A stretch of DNA of 64,000 nt from Pseudomonas nabeulensis (GCF_004682045.1 NZ_QUZT01000021.1:26319-90318); one strand, 5' to 3'; shown: positions 1-10,108, counted from the stretch's first letter. Made by a program: numbers and translations. Notes: generated by a model from the letters alone, not told the origin.

Positions 1-1
1 C

Positions 2-175
2 ATCAAGGATCAGGTCGCGCCGCCGACCATCAACCTCGATGAGCCGGACGAAGGCTGCGACCTGAACTTCGTACCGCACGAAGCGCAGCCGATGCCGATC
101 GATGTGGTGTTGTCCAACTCCTTCGGCTTCGGTGGCACCAACGGTTCCCTGGTGTTCCGCCGGTTCGCCGAGTGA
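2..175 (+). CDS. fabF: 3-oxoacyl-ACP synthase II, C-terminal end (partial)
   Basis: Only the last 57 codons are in the window; the gene begins upstream. FabF condenses malonyl-ACP with acyl-ACP in cytoplasmic fatty acid elongation. The visible tail has the family's C-terminal NSFGFGGTN motif (glycine-rich loop near the active site) followed by a short LVFRRFAE end. The preceding stretch reads as the usual end of the thiolase-like fold. Its TGA (173-175) overlaps the ATG of pabC by one base, the standard fabF-pabC arrangement, so the two are probably translationally coupled. Confidence 0.93.
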   Translation: MKDQVAPPTINLDEPDEGCDLNFVPHEAQPMPIDVVLSNSFGFGGTNGSLVFRRFAE

Positions 176-990
176 TGGACAGCTGGGTCGACGGTCAGCC
201 AGCGGACAGCGTGCCCCTGAAAGATCGCGGCCTGGCGTATGGCGATGGGCTTTTTGAAACCATCGCCGTGAAGGCCGGGCAGCCTGTGCTGCTCGACCGT
301 CACCTGCACCGTCTCGATGAGGGATGCAGGCGCCTCGCTTTGGTTGCGGATCACGGGGTGATCCGCAACGAAGTGCTGGCCTATGCCGCCGCCCTCGGTA
401 ACGGCGTTCTCAAGTTGATCCTGACCCGTGGCGACAGCCTGCGCGGTTATGGCATCAACCCCGGCGCCCCGGTGCGCCGTCTCTTGCAGGGCAGTGCGCC
501 CGCGACCTATCCCCTGGCCCATGGAACCGACGGCATTTGCCTGTTTCCGTGCGCTACCCGTTTGTCTGAGCAACCGTTGCTGGCCGGGCTCAAACACCTC
601 AATCGCCTGGAGCAAGTGATGGCCCGTGCCGAATGGCAGGATGCCGAACACGCTGAAGGCTTGATGCTGGACATGTCCGGTCGGGTCATCGAAGGCGTAT
701 TCAGCAACCTGTTCCTGGTGCGTAACGGCTTGTTACTAACCGCCGATCTGAATCGCTGCGGTGTTGCGGGCGTAATGCGCGCCGAGATCCTGGCTCAGGC
801 GCAAACCCTGGGCATCCCGGTGGCCGTGGCCGACATCAGCGTTGAGCAGTTGCAACAGGCCGACGAAGTGTTTGTCTGCAACAGCGTCTATGGCATTTGG
901 CCGGTGCGTGGCTGCGCTGAGATGAGCTGGTCGGTTGGGCCGCTCACCCGTAAACTGCAGGGCATTGTTCGCGCGCTATTGGATATTTGA
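175..990 (+). CDS. pabC: Aminodeoxychorismate lyase
   Basis: This PLP enzyme converts 4-amino-4-deoxychorismate to p-aminobenzoate and pyruvate for folate synthesis. The 271-residue product has the fold-type IV signatures: N-terminal DRGLAYGDGLFET, the KHLNRLEQ segment carrying the likely PLP lysine, and EGVFSNLF in the second half. I chose the ATG at 175, which overlaps the fabF stop; an in-frame GTG at 172 would add one residue. It lies in the fabF-pabC-mltG-tmk-holB run, whose genes are almost contiguous. Confidence 0.93.
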   Translation: MDSWVDGQPADSVPLKDRGLAYGDGLFETIAVKAGQPVLLDRHLHRLDEGCRRLALVADHGVIRNEVLAYAAALGNGVLKLILTRGDSLRGYGINPGAPVRRLLQGSAPATYPLAHGTDGICLFPCATRLSEQPLLAGLKHLNRLEQVMARAEWQDAEHAEGLMLDMSGRVIEGVFSNLFLVRNGLLLTADLNRCGVAGVMRAEILAQAQTLGIPVAVADISVEQLQQADEVFVCNSVYGIWPVRGCAEMSWSVGPLTRKLQGIVRALLDI

Positions 991-991
991 G

Positions 992-2101
992 TTGATACGA
1001 AAACTGGTTGTACTGCTGCTGGTCGGTGTGTTCTCGGCGGCTTTGGTGTTGGGCTATGGCGCCTGGAAATACGACTCTGCCCTCAAGCAGCCTTTGCACC
1101 TGACCGAGGAGCAATTGCTCGACGTGCCTGCGGGGGCCACACCCACTGGCACCTTCAATCGCCTGGAAGCTGACGGTGTACTCGACGGCGCCTTCTGGTT
1201 GCGTCTGTACTGGCGTTTCAACCTCGATGGCCAGCCGTTGCACAGCGGCGAATACCGCATGTCCCCCGGCATGACCGCTCAGGAGTTGATCGGCCTGTGG
1301 CAGCGTGGCGAAGTGGTGCAATACAGCCTGACCCTGGTGGAAGGCTGGAATTTTCGCCAGGTCCGCTCGGCCCTGGCCAAACACGAAAAAATCGTACAAA
1401 CCCTGTCGGGCCTCAGTGACAGCGAAGTCATGGAAAAGCTCGGCCACGCCGGCGTGTTTCCCGAAGGACGATTCTTCCCCGACACCTATCGCTTCGTGCG
1501 TGGCATGAGCGATGTCGAGTTCCTGAAAAAAGCCTACAACCGGCTGGACGATGTACTCGCCCAAGAGTGGAGCAAACGCGCCGCCGATGCGCCGTACACC
1601 GAACCCTATCAAGCGCTGATCATGGCCTCCCTGGTGGAGAAAGAGACCGGCGTACCCGAGGAGCGTGGGCAGATTGCCGGCGTCTTTGTCCGCCGCCTGA
1701 AAATCGGCATGCTGTTGCAGACCGATCCCACGGTGATCTACGGCCTGGGTGAGCGCTACAACGGCAAGTTGACCCGCGCGCATCTCAAGGAAGCCAACCC
1801 CTATAACACCTACATGATTGCCGGGCTGCCGCCGACGCCCATCGCCATGGTGGGCCGCGAGGCGATCCATGCGGCGCTGAACCCGGTGCCGGGCAGCAGC
1901 CTGTATTTCGTCGCCCGTGGCGATGGCAGCCATATTTTCTCCGATGACCTGGATGCGCATAATGCGGCGGTGCGCGAGTTTCAGCTCAAGCGCCGTGCCG
2001 ATTACCGCTCCAGCCCGGCACCGTTGGTAAAACCGGTGGAAGAGGCAGCACCCGCTGCCGAACCTGCGCCGGAAACGGCCGCGCCGCAAAGCCCGCAATG
2101 A
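992..2101 (+). CDS. mltG: Endolytic murein transglycosylase MltG
   Basis: MltG is an inner-membrane lytic transglycosylase (YceG family) that cuts nascent glycan strands and is thought to end their polymerisation. The protein has about 369 residues: a short cytoplasmic N-terminus (IRKL), one membrane helix at about residues 4-22, then a periplasmic domain with the family motif LVEKETG around the catalytic glutamate and LLQTDPTVIYGLG. The C-terminal tail is Ala/Pro/Glu-rich. The best start is a TTG at 992, one base after the pabC stop. Upstream in-frame codons lie inside pabC and would put extra residues before the membrane anchor. Confidence 0.92.
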   Translation: MIRKLVVLLLVGVFSAALVLGYGAWKYDSALKQPLHLTEEQLLDVPAGATPTGTFNRLEADGVLDGAFWLRLYWRFNLDGQPLHSGEYRMSPGMTAQELIGLWQRGEVVQYSLTLVEGWNFRQVRSALAKHEKIVQTLSGLSDSEVMEKLGHAGVFPEGRFFPDTYRFVRGMSDVEFLKKAYNRLDDVLAQEWSKRAADAPYTEPYQALIMASLVEKETGVPEERGQIAGVFVRRLKIGMLLQTDPTVIYGLGERYNGKLTRAHLKEANPYNTYMIAGLPPTPIAMVGREAIHAALNPVPGSSLYFVARGDGSHIFSDDLDAHNAAVREFQLKRRADYRSSPAPLVKPVEEAAPAAEPAPETAAPQSPQ

Positions 2102-2111
2102 CTCTGACTAA

Positions 2112-3735
<1,624 letters not shown>

Positions 3736-3798
3736 ATTCCGTGGCCGACGGGTGTATCGTTGGCCAGACACTTTCCGTGACTCAAGTTGTAACTTCCT

Positions 3799-4584
3799 AT
3801 GCTCGTAGATTCCCATTGCCACCTTGATCGCCTCGACCTTGCCCAGCACGGCGGTTCCCTCGATGCGGCCCTCGACGCCGCACGCCAGCGTGGGGTAGGG
3901 CACTTCCTGTGCATTGGCGTCAGCGCCGAAAACGCCGCCGACGTCAAAGCCCTCGCCGAGCGTTATGCCGATGTGGACTGTTCGGTCGGCATCCACCCGC
4001 TGGACCTCAAGCCCGGCGAAGCCCCGGCCCTCGATTGGCTGTTGGGCGAGCTCAACCATCCGCGCGTGGTGGCGATTGGCGAAACCGGCCTGGATTACCA
4101 CTACGAACCCGAAGCCGCCGAGTTGCAGCAGGCGTCCTTCCGCCTGCACCTGCACGCCGCCCAGCAGACCGGCAAACCGGTGATCGTCCACACCCGCGGC
4201 GCCCGTGCCGACACCTTGACGCTATTACGCGAAGCCGCGCTGCCTCAAGCGGGCGTGCTGCATTGCTTCACCGAAGATTGGGAGATGGCCAAGGCCGCGC
4301 TGGACCTGGGGTTCTATATTTCCCTGTCGGGCATCGTCACGTTCCGCAATGCCGATGCGTTGCGGGATGTGGCGCGTCAGGTGCCGTCTGACCGTTTGCT
4401 GGTGGAGACTGACTCGCCGTACCTGGCGCCCATCCCCCATCGTGGCAAACCGAACTTGCCGGAATATGTGCGTGATGTAGCGGATTACCTGGCCATGCTG
4501 CGCGGTGAGTCCGTAGAGCGCTTTGCCGAACAGACCACCGAGAACTTCAAGCGCCTGTTCCCGCTGGCCCACGTCAAATCCTAG
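3799..4584 (+). CDS. TatD family metal-dependent hydrolase (YcfH-like DNase)
   Basis: A predicted cytoplasmic metallo-hydrolase of the TatD/YcfH family; members act as 3'-5' DNases or D-Tyr-tRNA deacylases. All expected metal-site motifs are visible in the 261-residue protein: DSHCHLD at the N-terminus, GETGLDYHY, HTRGA, HCFTEDW and ETDSPYLAP. The family's usual length is about 260 residues. It is the last gene of the fabF-holB run. A minus-strand terminator begins three bases after its stop. Confidence 0.9.
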   Translation: MLVDSHCHLDRLDLAQHGGSLDAALDAARQRGVGHFLCIGVSAENAADVKALAERYADVDCSVGIHPLDLKPGEAPALDWLLGELNHPRVVAIGETGLDYHYEPEAAELQQASFRLHLHAAQQTGKPVIVHTRGARADTLTLLREAALPQAGVLHCFTEDWEMAKAALDLGFYISLSGIVTFRNADALRDVARQVPSDRLLVETDSPYLAPIPHRGKPNLPEYVRDVADYLAMLRGESVERFAEQTTENFKRLFPLAHVKS

Positions 4585-4586
4585 GC

Positions 4587-4621
4587 AAAAAAAACCCGGG
4601 TTCTGGGGGGTGAATCCGGGC
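4587..4621 (-). terminator. Rho-independent terminator, minus strand
   Basis: The hairpin CCCGG/CCGGG is preceded on the plus strand by eight As, so it works as a U-tract terminator only for leftward transcription. There is no leftward coding gene to its right, which is the main reason for placing a small RNA here. Confidence 0.75.
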
Positions 4622-4704
4622 TAAGACCATTAGGAGTAAAACAAGGGTACGCGGTCCGTTGGTACCCAGGTCGGCGCGTCACTTGGGGGAGATGTCACGC
4701 CGAC
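4587..4704 (-). ncRNA. rgsA: Probable RgsA-type small RNA (P16)
   Basis: On the minus strand a stretch of about 118 nt ends in a strong intrinsic terminator: CCCGG...CCGGG stem at 4595-4620 followed, on this strand, by eight Us (4594-4587). A possible -10 (CAATACT, complement of 4711-4717) gives a start near 4704. No ORF is visible in it. The position matches RgsA of P. aeruginosa, which lies between the tatD homologue and a TetR-type gene and is about 120 nt, RpoS-dependent and indirectly Gac-controlled. The identity rests on synteny, length and terminator; I could not compare sequences. The rest of 4705-5013 is AT-rich promoter-like DNA. Confidence 0.6.
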
Positions 4705-5013
4705 AGTTCAAGTATTGATCAGTATCCGATTCAGTCCAGTCGCGACTGATCGTTTTTTAAACAGATTTGGAATACTCGCGCTTCGCTTGAGTTCTCATTA
4801 AGCAGGTGCACGGCAATAGTTGTTGCGTATTATTTCTGACTGTAAGGCGATGATTCGTTGGCGAGGGGTCAGGAAAGTGCGCAGATTGTTCACATAGGCG
4901 TTGCTCGGCGACCGTTCAGTCGGGATAATCCCTCGCATCGGCTAAATCGTATCGCCACATATCCGTGGCCCTGCGCATCCCGCCCCCCATTCACCTTTGC
5001 AGACTTCTTCCTC

Positions 5014-5667
5014 ATGCACAAAGAACCCCGTAAGGTCCGTGAGTTTCGCCGCCGTGAGCAGGAAATTCTCGACACCGCGCTCAAGCTGTTCCTCGACCAG
5101 GGTGAAGACAGCGTCACCGTCGAGATGATCGCGGATGCCGTGGGTATCGGCAAAGGCACGATCTACAAGCACTTCAAGTCCAAGGCCGAAATCTACCTGC
5201 GCCTGATGCTCGACTACGAGCGTGACTTGAACGAGCTGCTGCATTCGGCCGATGTCGACAAGGATAAGGAAGCTCTGTCCCGCGCCTACTTCGAATTCCG
5301 CATGCGTGACCCGCAGCGCTATCGCCTGTTCGACCGCCTGGAAGAAAAAGTGGTCAAGGGCCACCAAGTGCCGGAGATGGTCGAGGAGCTGCACAAGATC
5401 CGAGCCTCTAACTTCGAACGCCTGACTTTGCTGATCAAGGGCCGCATCAGTGAAGGCAAGCTGGAAGACGTCCCACCGTACTTCCACTACTGCGCCGCCT
5501 GGGCGTTGGTGCATGGCGCCGTGGCGCTGTACCACTCGCCGTTCTGGAGCAATGTGCTGGAAGATCAGGAAGGCTTCTTCCAGTTCCTGATGGATATTGG
5601 CGTGCGCATGGGCAACAAGCGCAAGCACAGCGGCGAGCTGCCACCGGCCGAAACCCCCGCCGTGTAA
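5014..5667 (+). CDS. TetR/AcrR family transcriptional regulator
   Basis: A 217-residue regulator with an N-terminal TetR helix-turn-helix (VEMIADAVGIGKGTIYKHF, about residues 30-50) and a divergent C-terminal ligand and dimer domain. I chose the ATG at 5014; longer in-frame versions start in the AT-rich intergenic DNA and add a non-conserved extension. Its place next to tatD and the RgsA-like RNA matches PA2957 of P. aeruginosa, whose ligand I do not know. Downstream lies a 32-bp inverted repeat and then the MoaA-like gene, a possible target. Confidence 0.87.
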   Translation: MHKEPRKVREFRRREQEILDTALKLFLDQGEDSVTVEMIADAVGIGKGTIYKHFKSKAEIYLRLMLDYERDLNELLHSADVDKDKEALSRAYFEFRMRDPQRYRLFDRLEEKVVKGHQVPEMVEELHKIRASNFERLTLLIKGRISEGKLEDVPPYFHYCAAWALVHGAVALYHSPFWSNVLEDQEGFFQFLMDIGVRMGNKRKHSGELPPAETPAV

Positions 5668-5719
5668 GGATTTGCTGCCACACCGAGTAACCCAGGAATA
5701 TACTCAGGCAAGGACTATT

Positions 5720-5751
5720 GCTAAAAGTTGATTTATCAGTCAGCTTTTAGC
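5720..5751. promoter_or_regulatory. 32-bp inverted repeat upstream of the MoaA-like gene
   Basis: Arms GCTAAAAGTTGA (5720-5731) and TCAGCTTTTAGC (5740-5751) pair in 11 of 12 positions, the remaining one being a G-U in RNA. The centre is 8 bases and the right arm ends 31 bases before the ATG at 5783. No T-tract follows, so an intrinsic terminator is unlikely. It may be an operator, perhaps for the adjacent TetR protein, or an RNA hairpin controlling translation. Confidence 0.5.
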
Positions 5752-5782
5752 GCGCCCGAACTATCCTCTGCCGGAGTGATCC

Positions 5783-6751
5783 ATGATCGTTGATCGTCAA
5801 GGCAGGCGTTTTCGCAATTTGCGGATCAGCCTGACCTCAGCCTGCAATTATGCGTGTACCTACTGCGTGCCCAACGGCAAGCGGCTGGTGGCTGCCCAGG
5901 ACGAACTCTCGGCCGAGGCCATGGCCCGTGGCGTGGCTTACCTGATCGAAGCGGCCGGTATCGACCGGCTGCGCATCACTGGCGGTGAACCGCTGGTCAG
6001 CCCCAAGCTGGAAGCCTTCATGGGCGCGGTGGGGCAGATGGGCCTCAGTGATATCAGCCTGACCACCAACGGCCAACTGCTCGCCCGCAAGCTGCCGTTG
6101 CTGGTGGATGCCGGCATCAAGCGCATCAATGTATCCCTCGACACCCTGGACGCCGACGCTTTCCGCAGCATCGCCCGTGGCGGCGACCTGGCCACTGTGC
6201 TCGACGGCATGGACCAGGCCCGCGCCGCCGGGATCAAGATCAAAGTCAATATGGTGCCGTTGCGCGGCCAGAACCTCGACCAAGTGATGCCGCTGCTCGA
6301 CTACTGCCTGGAACGTGGCTACGAACTGCGCTTTATCGAGCTGATGCGCATGGGCCACCTGGCCAAGGACTCCAATGCATTCCTGCAACAGTTCGTCAGC
6401 TTGCAGCAACTGCTCAGCCTGATCGGCGAACATCACGAATACCTGCAAGCCAACGCGCCCGTGGACGCCACGGCCGTACGCTATGAAGTGCCGGGCAAGG
6501 GTTATTTTGGTGTGATCGCCAATGAAAGCGTGCCGTTTTGCCGTACCTGTTCGCGGCTGCGCTTGTCCTCTACCGGTTGGTTGCATGGCTGCTTGTCGTC
6601 GAGCAATCGGCATTACGTCGGTGACTTGCTGGACTTGCCACGTCATCAGGCGTTGCCTGCGCTGCAAGGCCTGCTGATGAAGGCGTTGGGGGATAAGCAG
6701 GAAGTGGCCTTTTCGGGCGGTGCTACTGTCATGAAGATCATTGGCGGCTGA
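5783..6751 (+). CDS. moaA: MoaA-like radical SAM protein (GTP 3',8-cyclase)
   Basis: MoaA carries out the first step of molybdenum cofactor synthesis, rearranging GTP to 3',8-cH2GTP. The 322-residue protein has the radical SAM cluster motif CNYACTYC near residue 21, GGEPL for SAM binding, a C-terminal second cluster C-x2-C-x13-C (FCRTCSRLRLSSTGWLHGC), and the C-terminal Gly-Gly tail needed in genuine MoaA. All key features are intact, so it should be active. No other moa or moe gene is nearby, so it may be a second copy. The spacing to the regulator upstream suggests its own promoter. Confidence 0.85.
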   Translation: MIVDRQGRRFRNLRISLTSACNYACTYCVPNGKRLVAAQDELSAEAMARGVAYLIEAAGIDRLRITGGEPLVSPKLEAFMGAVGQMGLSDISLTTNGQLLARKLPLLVDAGIKRINVSLDTLDADAFRSIARGGDLATVLDGMDQARAAGIKIKVNMVPLRGQNLDQVMPLLDYCLERGYELRFIELMRMGHLAKDSNAFLQQFVSLQQLLSLIGEHHEYLQANAPVDATAVRYEVPGKGYFGVIANESVPFCRTCSRLRLSSTGWLHGCLSSSNRHYVGDLLDLPRHQALPALQGLLMKALGDKQEVAFSGGATVMKIIGG

Positions 6752-6780
6752 AACCACTTTTTAAGATCACACCGAAGCCC

Positions 6781-6870
6781 TGTGGGAGGGGGCTTGCCCC
6801 CGATAGCGGTGTATCAGCCAACTAATTTATTGCTGACCCACCGGCATCGGGGGCAAGCCCCCTCCCACAT
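6781..6870. repeat. REP doublet (REPIN)
   Basis: Two inverted copies of the REP unit TGTGGGAGGGGGCTTGCCCC flank a spacer of about 45 bases, between the MoaA-like gene and the lipoprotein gene. The arms can fold into one long hairpin. The same unit recurs near 9948, 12487, 13924, 18467, 27643 and 35454. Confidence 0.95.
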
Positions 6871-6957
6871 TTGACCTATGTTGATCTTAAGCTGGCGCAG
6901 AATCTGCATCTCACGCCCATTCGCCGGTTTTCCGTCACCGGCTTCTGGAGGAATAGG

Positions 6958-7563
6958 ATGCGTAGTCTGGTTTTGTTGCTGGCGTCGTTGGCGCTGAGTG
7001 GTTGCATGACCGTCAGCGATATGGCCGAAGGCACCCGCTATCAGATGAGCGACGCCGGGCTGCTGGACCACAGTGATACGCGCCGGACCAACTCGGTTCG
7101 CGTGCAGCCGGACTCGTTTATCTTCATCGCCCAAGGCGCCTTTGTGCCGCCGGGCAGCGCCTACCCACGCCCGAACGTGGTGGCCGAAGAAGCCTTCAAC
7201 GGTTTTGTCGAATACTTCCCGATGGTACGCCGCGCCCGTCAGGCCGAGGGCCTCGAAGAAGCGATGGCCGAAGCCCGTGGCGCCGGCGCGCATTACCTGC
7301 TGTATTGCCGTTTTGCGGCAGCCGATGACCGCATTGGCAATGCCGATGAGTGGTCCGACCAGGAGGCCCTCGACCGTCTTGGTCTCGACAGCGGCGTGAT
7401 ACAGGTCATGTTGATCGAGACCAGCACCCAGTATTTGATCGATACTGTGCGCATTCGTAGCCGTGGCGGTTTACTGACGTTCCACGACAACACGCCACAA
7501 GACCTGATCGCTCGCCCCCTCGCGCAGTACGCGCGCAGCCTGTTGGGCATGGGGGATCAATAA
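6958..7563 (+). CDS. DUF4823 family lipoprotein
   Basis: A predicted lipoprotein of 201 residues. The N-terminus RSLVLLLASLALSGC is a signal peptide with a lipobox (LSGC), and the residue after the cysteine is Met, not Asp, which favours outer-membrane sorting. The rest matches the DUF4823 pattern as I know it; the function is unknown. The ATG at 6958 follows a good ribosome site (GGAGGAA); an upstream in-frame start at 6871 lies in the REP region and is rejected. The DUF1285 gene follows 17 bases later, probably in one operon. Confidence 0.82.
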   Translation: MRSLVLLLASLALSGCMTVSDMAEGTRYQMSDAGLLDHSDTRRTNSVRVQPDSFIFIAQGAFVPPGSAYPRPNVVAEEAFNGFVEYFPMVRRARQAEGLEEAMAEARGAGAHYLLYCRFAAADDRIGNADEWSDQEALDRLGLDSGVIQVMLIETSTQYLIDTVRIRSRGGLLTFHDNTPQDLIARPLAQYARSLLGMGDQ

Positions 7564-7580
7564 ATCCAGAGGAGAAGCCC

Positions 7581-8141
7581 ATGACCGATTCCGCCAAGGC
7601 CAATGATCTGTTGGCCCAACTGCCCAAGGGCAAGGGACCGGCGCCGGTGCACCTGTGGAACCCGGATTTCTGCGGCCATATCGATATGCGCATCGCCCGT
7701 GATGGCACCTGGTTCTACCAGGGCACGCCGATTGGGCGTAAGCCGATGGTCAAGCTGTTCTCCAACATCATTCGCCGCGATGGCGATGATTACTTTCTGG
7801 TCACCCCGGTGGAAAAAGTCGGCATCACCGTCGATGATGCGCCGTTTGTCGCCGTCACTCTGGACGTGGAAGGCGAGGGCGAAAACCAGCTGCTGCGCTT
7901 CACCACCAACGTCGACGAGCCCATCGAGGCTGGCCTGGAACATCCGTTGCGGGTGGTGACCGACCCCGTCACCCAGGAACCGTCCCCCTATCTGCGGGTG
8001 CGCACCAACCTCGAAGCCCTGGTACACCGCAATGTGTTCTACCAATTGGTCGAGTTGGCGGTGAGCCGTCCGATCAACGGTCAGAACTGGCTTGGCGTGT
8101 GGAGCGGTGGGGAGTTTTTCCGTATTGGCCTGGAGCCTTGA
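7581..8141 (+). CDS. DUF1285 domain-containing protein
   Basis: A soluble 186-residue protein with no signal peptide or membrane segment. It shows features of the DUF1285 family: an early HLWNPDFCGHIDMRIARDG stretch, the IGRKPMVKLFS segment and GVWSGGEFFRIG at the end. The family is common in proteobacteria and lacks an assigned activity. A ribosome site (AGAGGAGAA) precedes the ATG. It follows the DUF4823 gene closely. Confidence 0.85.
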   Translation: MTDSAKANDLLAQLPKGKGPAPVHLWNPDFCGHIDMRIARDGTWFYQGTPIGRKPMVKLFSNIIRRDGDDYFLVTPVEKVGITVDDAPFVAVTLDVEGEGENQLLRFTTNVDEPIEAGLEHPLRVVTDPVTQEPSPYLRVRTNLEALVHRNVFYQLVELAVSRPINGQNWLGVWSGGEFFRIGLEP

Positions 8142-8211
8142 GGCCGGTTTTTCGATTCCCTTGAAATAATTCGCTTGCTGCAAATGGGCGCTTTCGGGTA
8201 TCAATTTGTAC

Positions 8212-8925
8212 ATGATTAGACATGTCCGATTTGATAAGAAAAAACGCGTCGTCGACGAACTTATCCGCCGTATCGAAGGTGGGGTGATGGTCCATGGTTT
8301 CCTGCTGCCCGGCGAGCACCAACTGGCCGAGGAGTTTGCGGTCAGCCGTGGCACCTTGCGTGAAGCCCTTGCCGAGCTCAAACGCCGCAACTACATCGCC
8401 ACCCAGAGCGGCGTCGGATCTATCGTCACATTTGACGGCATGGTGCTCGACCAACGCAATGGTTGGGCACAGGCCCTGGCCGACACCGGGGCACGGGTCA
8501 ACACCGACATCCTGCGCCTCGAAGCCGTGACCCGTACGGACCTGTCCAGCCGTTTCGGCACCGATCAATTTATCGCCCTCGACCGTCTGCGCTACACCAC
8601 CGATGGCACCGCAGTGTCGCTGGAACGCTCGCTGATGCCTGCGTCCGGCGGCCTGGAAAGCCTGCCAAGCGTAGGGCTGATCGATAACTCCCTGACCATC
8701 ACCCTGGCGGCCTACGGTTATGTCGGCGCCGAGGGTGACCAATGGATCGGCGCCGAACCCCTCAGCGATGAAGATGCCGAACTGCTCGGTCGCCCGGCGG
8801 GTACGGTGTTCCTCAAGGCCTCACGGACCACTTACGACCGACGCGAGCGCTTCATGGAACATGTCGAAAGCCTGCTCGACCCTCTGCACTTTCGCCTGCA
8901 CCTGCAATTTGGAGCATTGAAATGA
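8212..8925 (+). CDS. GntR family (HutC/UTRA type) regulator
   Basis: This 237-residue regulator has a winged-helix domain at the N-terminus (HQLAEEFAVSRGTLREALAELKRRNYI, about residues 35-65) and a C-terminal UTRA effector domain ending in FRLHLQFGALK. I chose the ATG at 8212; a TTG at 8206 is also in frame. The stop overlaps the next ATG by 4 bases, so it is coupled to the ADP-ribosylglycohydrolase gene. By position it should control the 8922-12473 cassette, as YegW is presumed to do for yegTUV in E. coli. Confidence 0.87.
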   Translation: MIRHVRFDKKKRVVDELIRRIEGGVMVHGFLLPGEHQLAEEFAVSRGTLREALAELKRRNYIATQSGVGSIVTFDGMVLDQRNGWAQALADTGARVNTDILRLEAVTRTDLSSRFGTDQFIALDRLRYTTDGTAVSLERSLMPASGGLESLPSVGLIDNSLTITLAAYGYVGAEGDQWIGAEPLSDEDAELLGRPAGTVFLKASRTTYDRRERFMEHVESLLDPLHFRLHLQFGALK

Positions 8926-9923
8926 CCCCGCAAAACCGCGCGCTTGGCGCGTTTTATGGCTTGGCGTTGGGCGATGCCTTGGGCATGCCCACCCAATCCC
9001 TGAGCCGCGAGCAAGTGCGTGCGCGTTTCGGTGCAATCACTGCGCTGGAAGACGCGGATGCAGACCAACCCATCGCACCGAACATGCCGGCCGGCTCCAT
9101 CACCGATGATACCGAGCAGGCCATCCTGGTCGGTGAGCTGCTGGTGGAAGGCCAAGGCACCATTGAGCCGACCGTCCTCGCCCAGCGCCTGATCGACTGG
9201 GAGGCCGTGATGCGTGCCAAGGGTTCCCAGGATTTGCTCGGGCCGTCGACCAAGCGTGCCATCGACATGATTCTGGCCGGCCACACGCCAGAAGAGTCAG
9301 GACGCTACGGCACCACCAACGGTGCGGCCATGCGCATCACGCCGGTGGGGATCGCCGCCGATGTCAGCGACCCGGCGCAGTTTATCCAGGCGGTGATCCA
9401 GGCCTGCCAAGTCACCCATAACACCACCTTGGGCATCTCCAGCGCGGCAGCGGTGGCGGCGGTGGTTTCGGCGGGCATCAACGGTGTTGACCTCGGCGAA
9501 GCCCTGAACATCGGCACCCAGATCGCCCAGCAGTCCGAAAGCCATGGCCACTGGATTGCCGGCGGGCGCATTTCCACCCGCATCAGTTGGGCGCGCACCT
9601 TGAGCGTGGGCAGTGGCGACAAGGCGCTGTTCGCGGATTTGCTCTACGAATTGATCGGCACCTCCGTGGCGTCCCAGGAGTCGGTGGTGGTGTCGTTTGC
9701 CCTGGCGCAGCAAGTGGCGGTGGGGGACATGAATGCGTTTGAGGCGTTGTGCCTGGCCGCGAGCCTGGGTGGGGACACCGATACCATCGCCGCCATTCTC
9801 GGCGCAATGCTCGGTGCCTGTTTGGGCATGCAGTGCTGGCCGGAGGCGATGGTCGAACAGGTCAAACGCGTCAATGGTTTGGATCTGCAGCCACTGGTTC
9901 AAGGGCTACTCGCAATGCGCTAA
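8922..9923 (+). CDS. ADP-ribosylglycohydrolase family protein (YegU-like)
   Basis: A 333-residue member of the ADP-ribosylglycohydrolase fold, which cleaves N- or O-glycosidic bonds of ADP-ribose or nucleoside-like substrates using two Mg ions. Metal-site motifs are visible: GDALGMP near residue 17, SITDDTEQAI near 58, and GGDTDTIAAILGAMLGA near the C-terminus. In E. coli the YegU homologue sits with a nucleoside transporter, a PfkB kinase and a GntR regulator. The same set is found here, which suggests a role in nucleoside breakdown, not protein de-ADP-ribosylation. The substrate is unknown. Confidence 0.85.
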   Translation: MTPQNRALGAFYGLALGDALGMPTQSLSREQVRARFGAITALEDADADQPIAPNMPAGSITDDTEQAILVGELLVEGQGTIEPTVLAQRLIDWEAVMRAKGSQDLLGPSTKRAIDMILAGHTPEESGRYGTTNGAAMRITPVGIAADVSDPAQFIQAVIQACQVTHNTTLGISSAAAVAAVVSAGINGVDLGEALNIGTQIAQQSESHGHWIAGGRISTRISWARTLSVGSGDKALFADLLYELIGTSVASQESVVVSFALAQQVAVGDMNAFEALCLAASLGGDTDTIAAILGAMLGACLGMQCWPEAMVEQVKRVNGLDLQPLVQGLLAMR

Positions 9924-9947
9924 TGCACTAAGCGCCGCAGGCAAACA

Positions 9948-10036
9948 TGTGGGAGGGGGCTTGCCCCCGATAGCGGTGTATCAGTGAGCACACCTGTTTC
10001 AGATACACCGCATTCGCGAGCAAGCCCGCTCCCACA
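9948..10036. repeat. Hybrid REP doublet
   Basis: The left arm is the usual GTGGGAGGGGGCTTGCCCCC unit, but the right arm is the complement of a different REP class (GTGGGAGCGGGCTTGCTCGC). The two arms therefore come from different REP subfamilies. It lies between the glycohydrolase and permease genes of one cassette. Confidence 0.85.
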
Positions 10037-10108
10037 TTAACCGTGTATGAACAAAAAAATGTTTATTTGCCACAACCACAACAATACAGGCACCAGGAGC
10101 ACCCTTTC

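Noticed and set aside
4858..5013. A longer start for the TetR regulator
   Set aside because: The extra 52 residues are translated from AT-rich intergenic DNA and have no regulator-like pattern.
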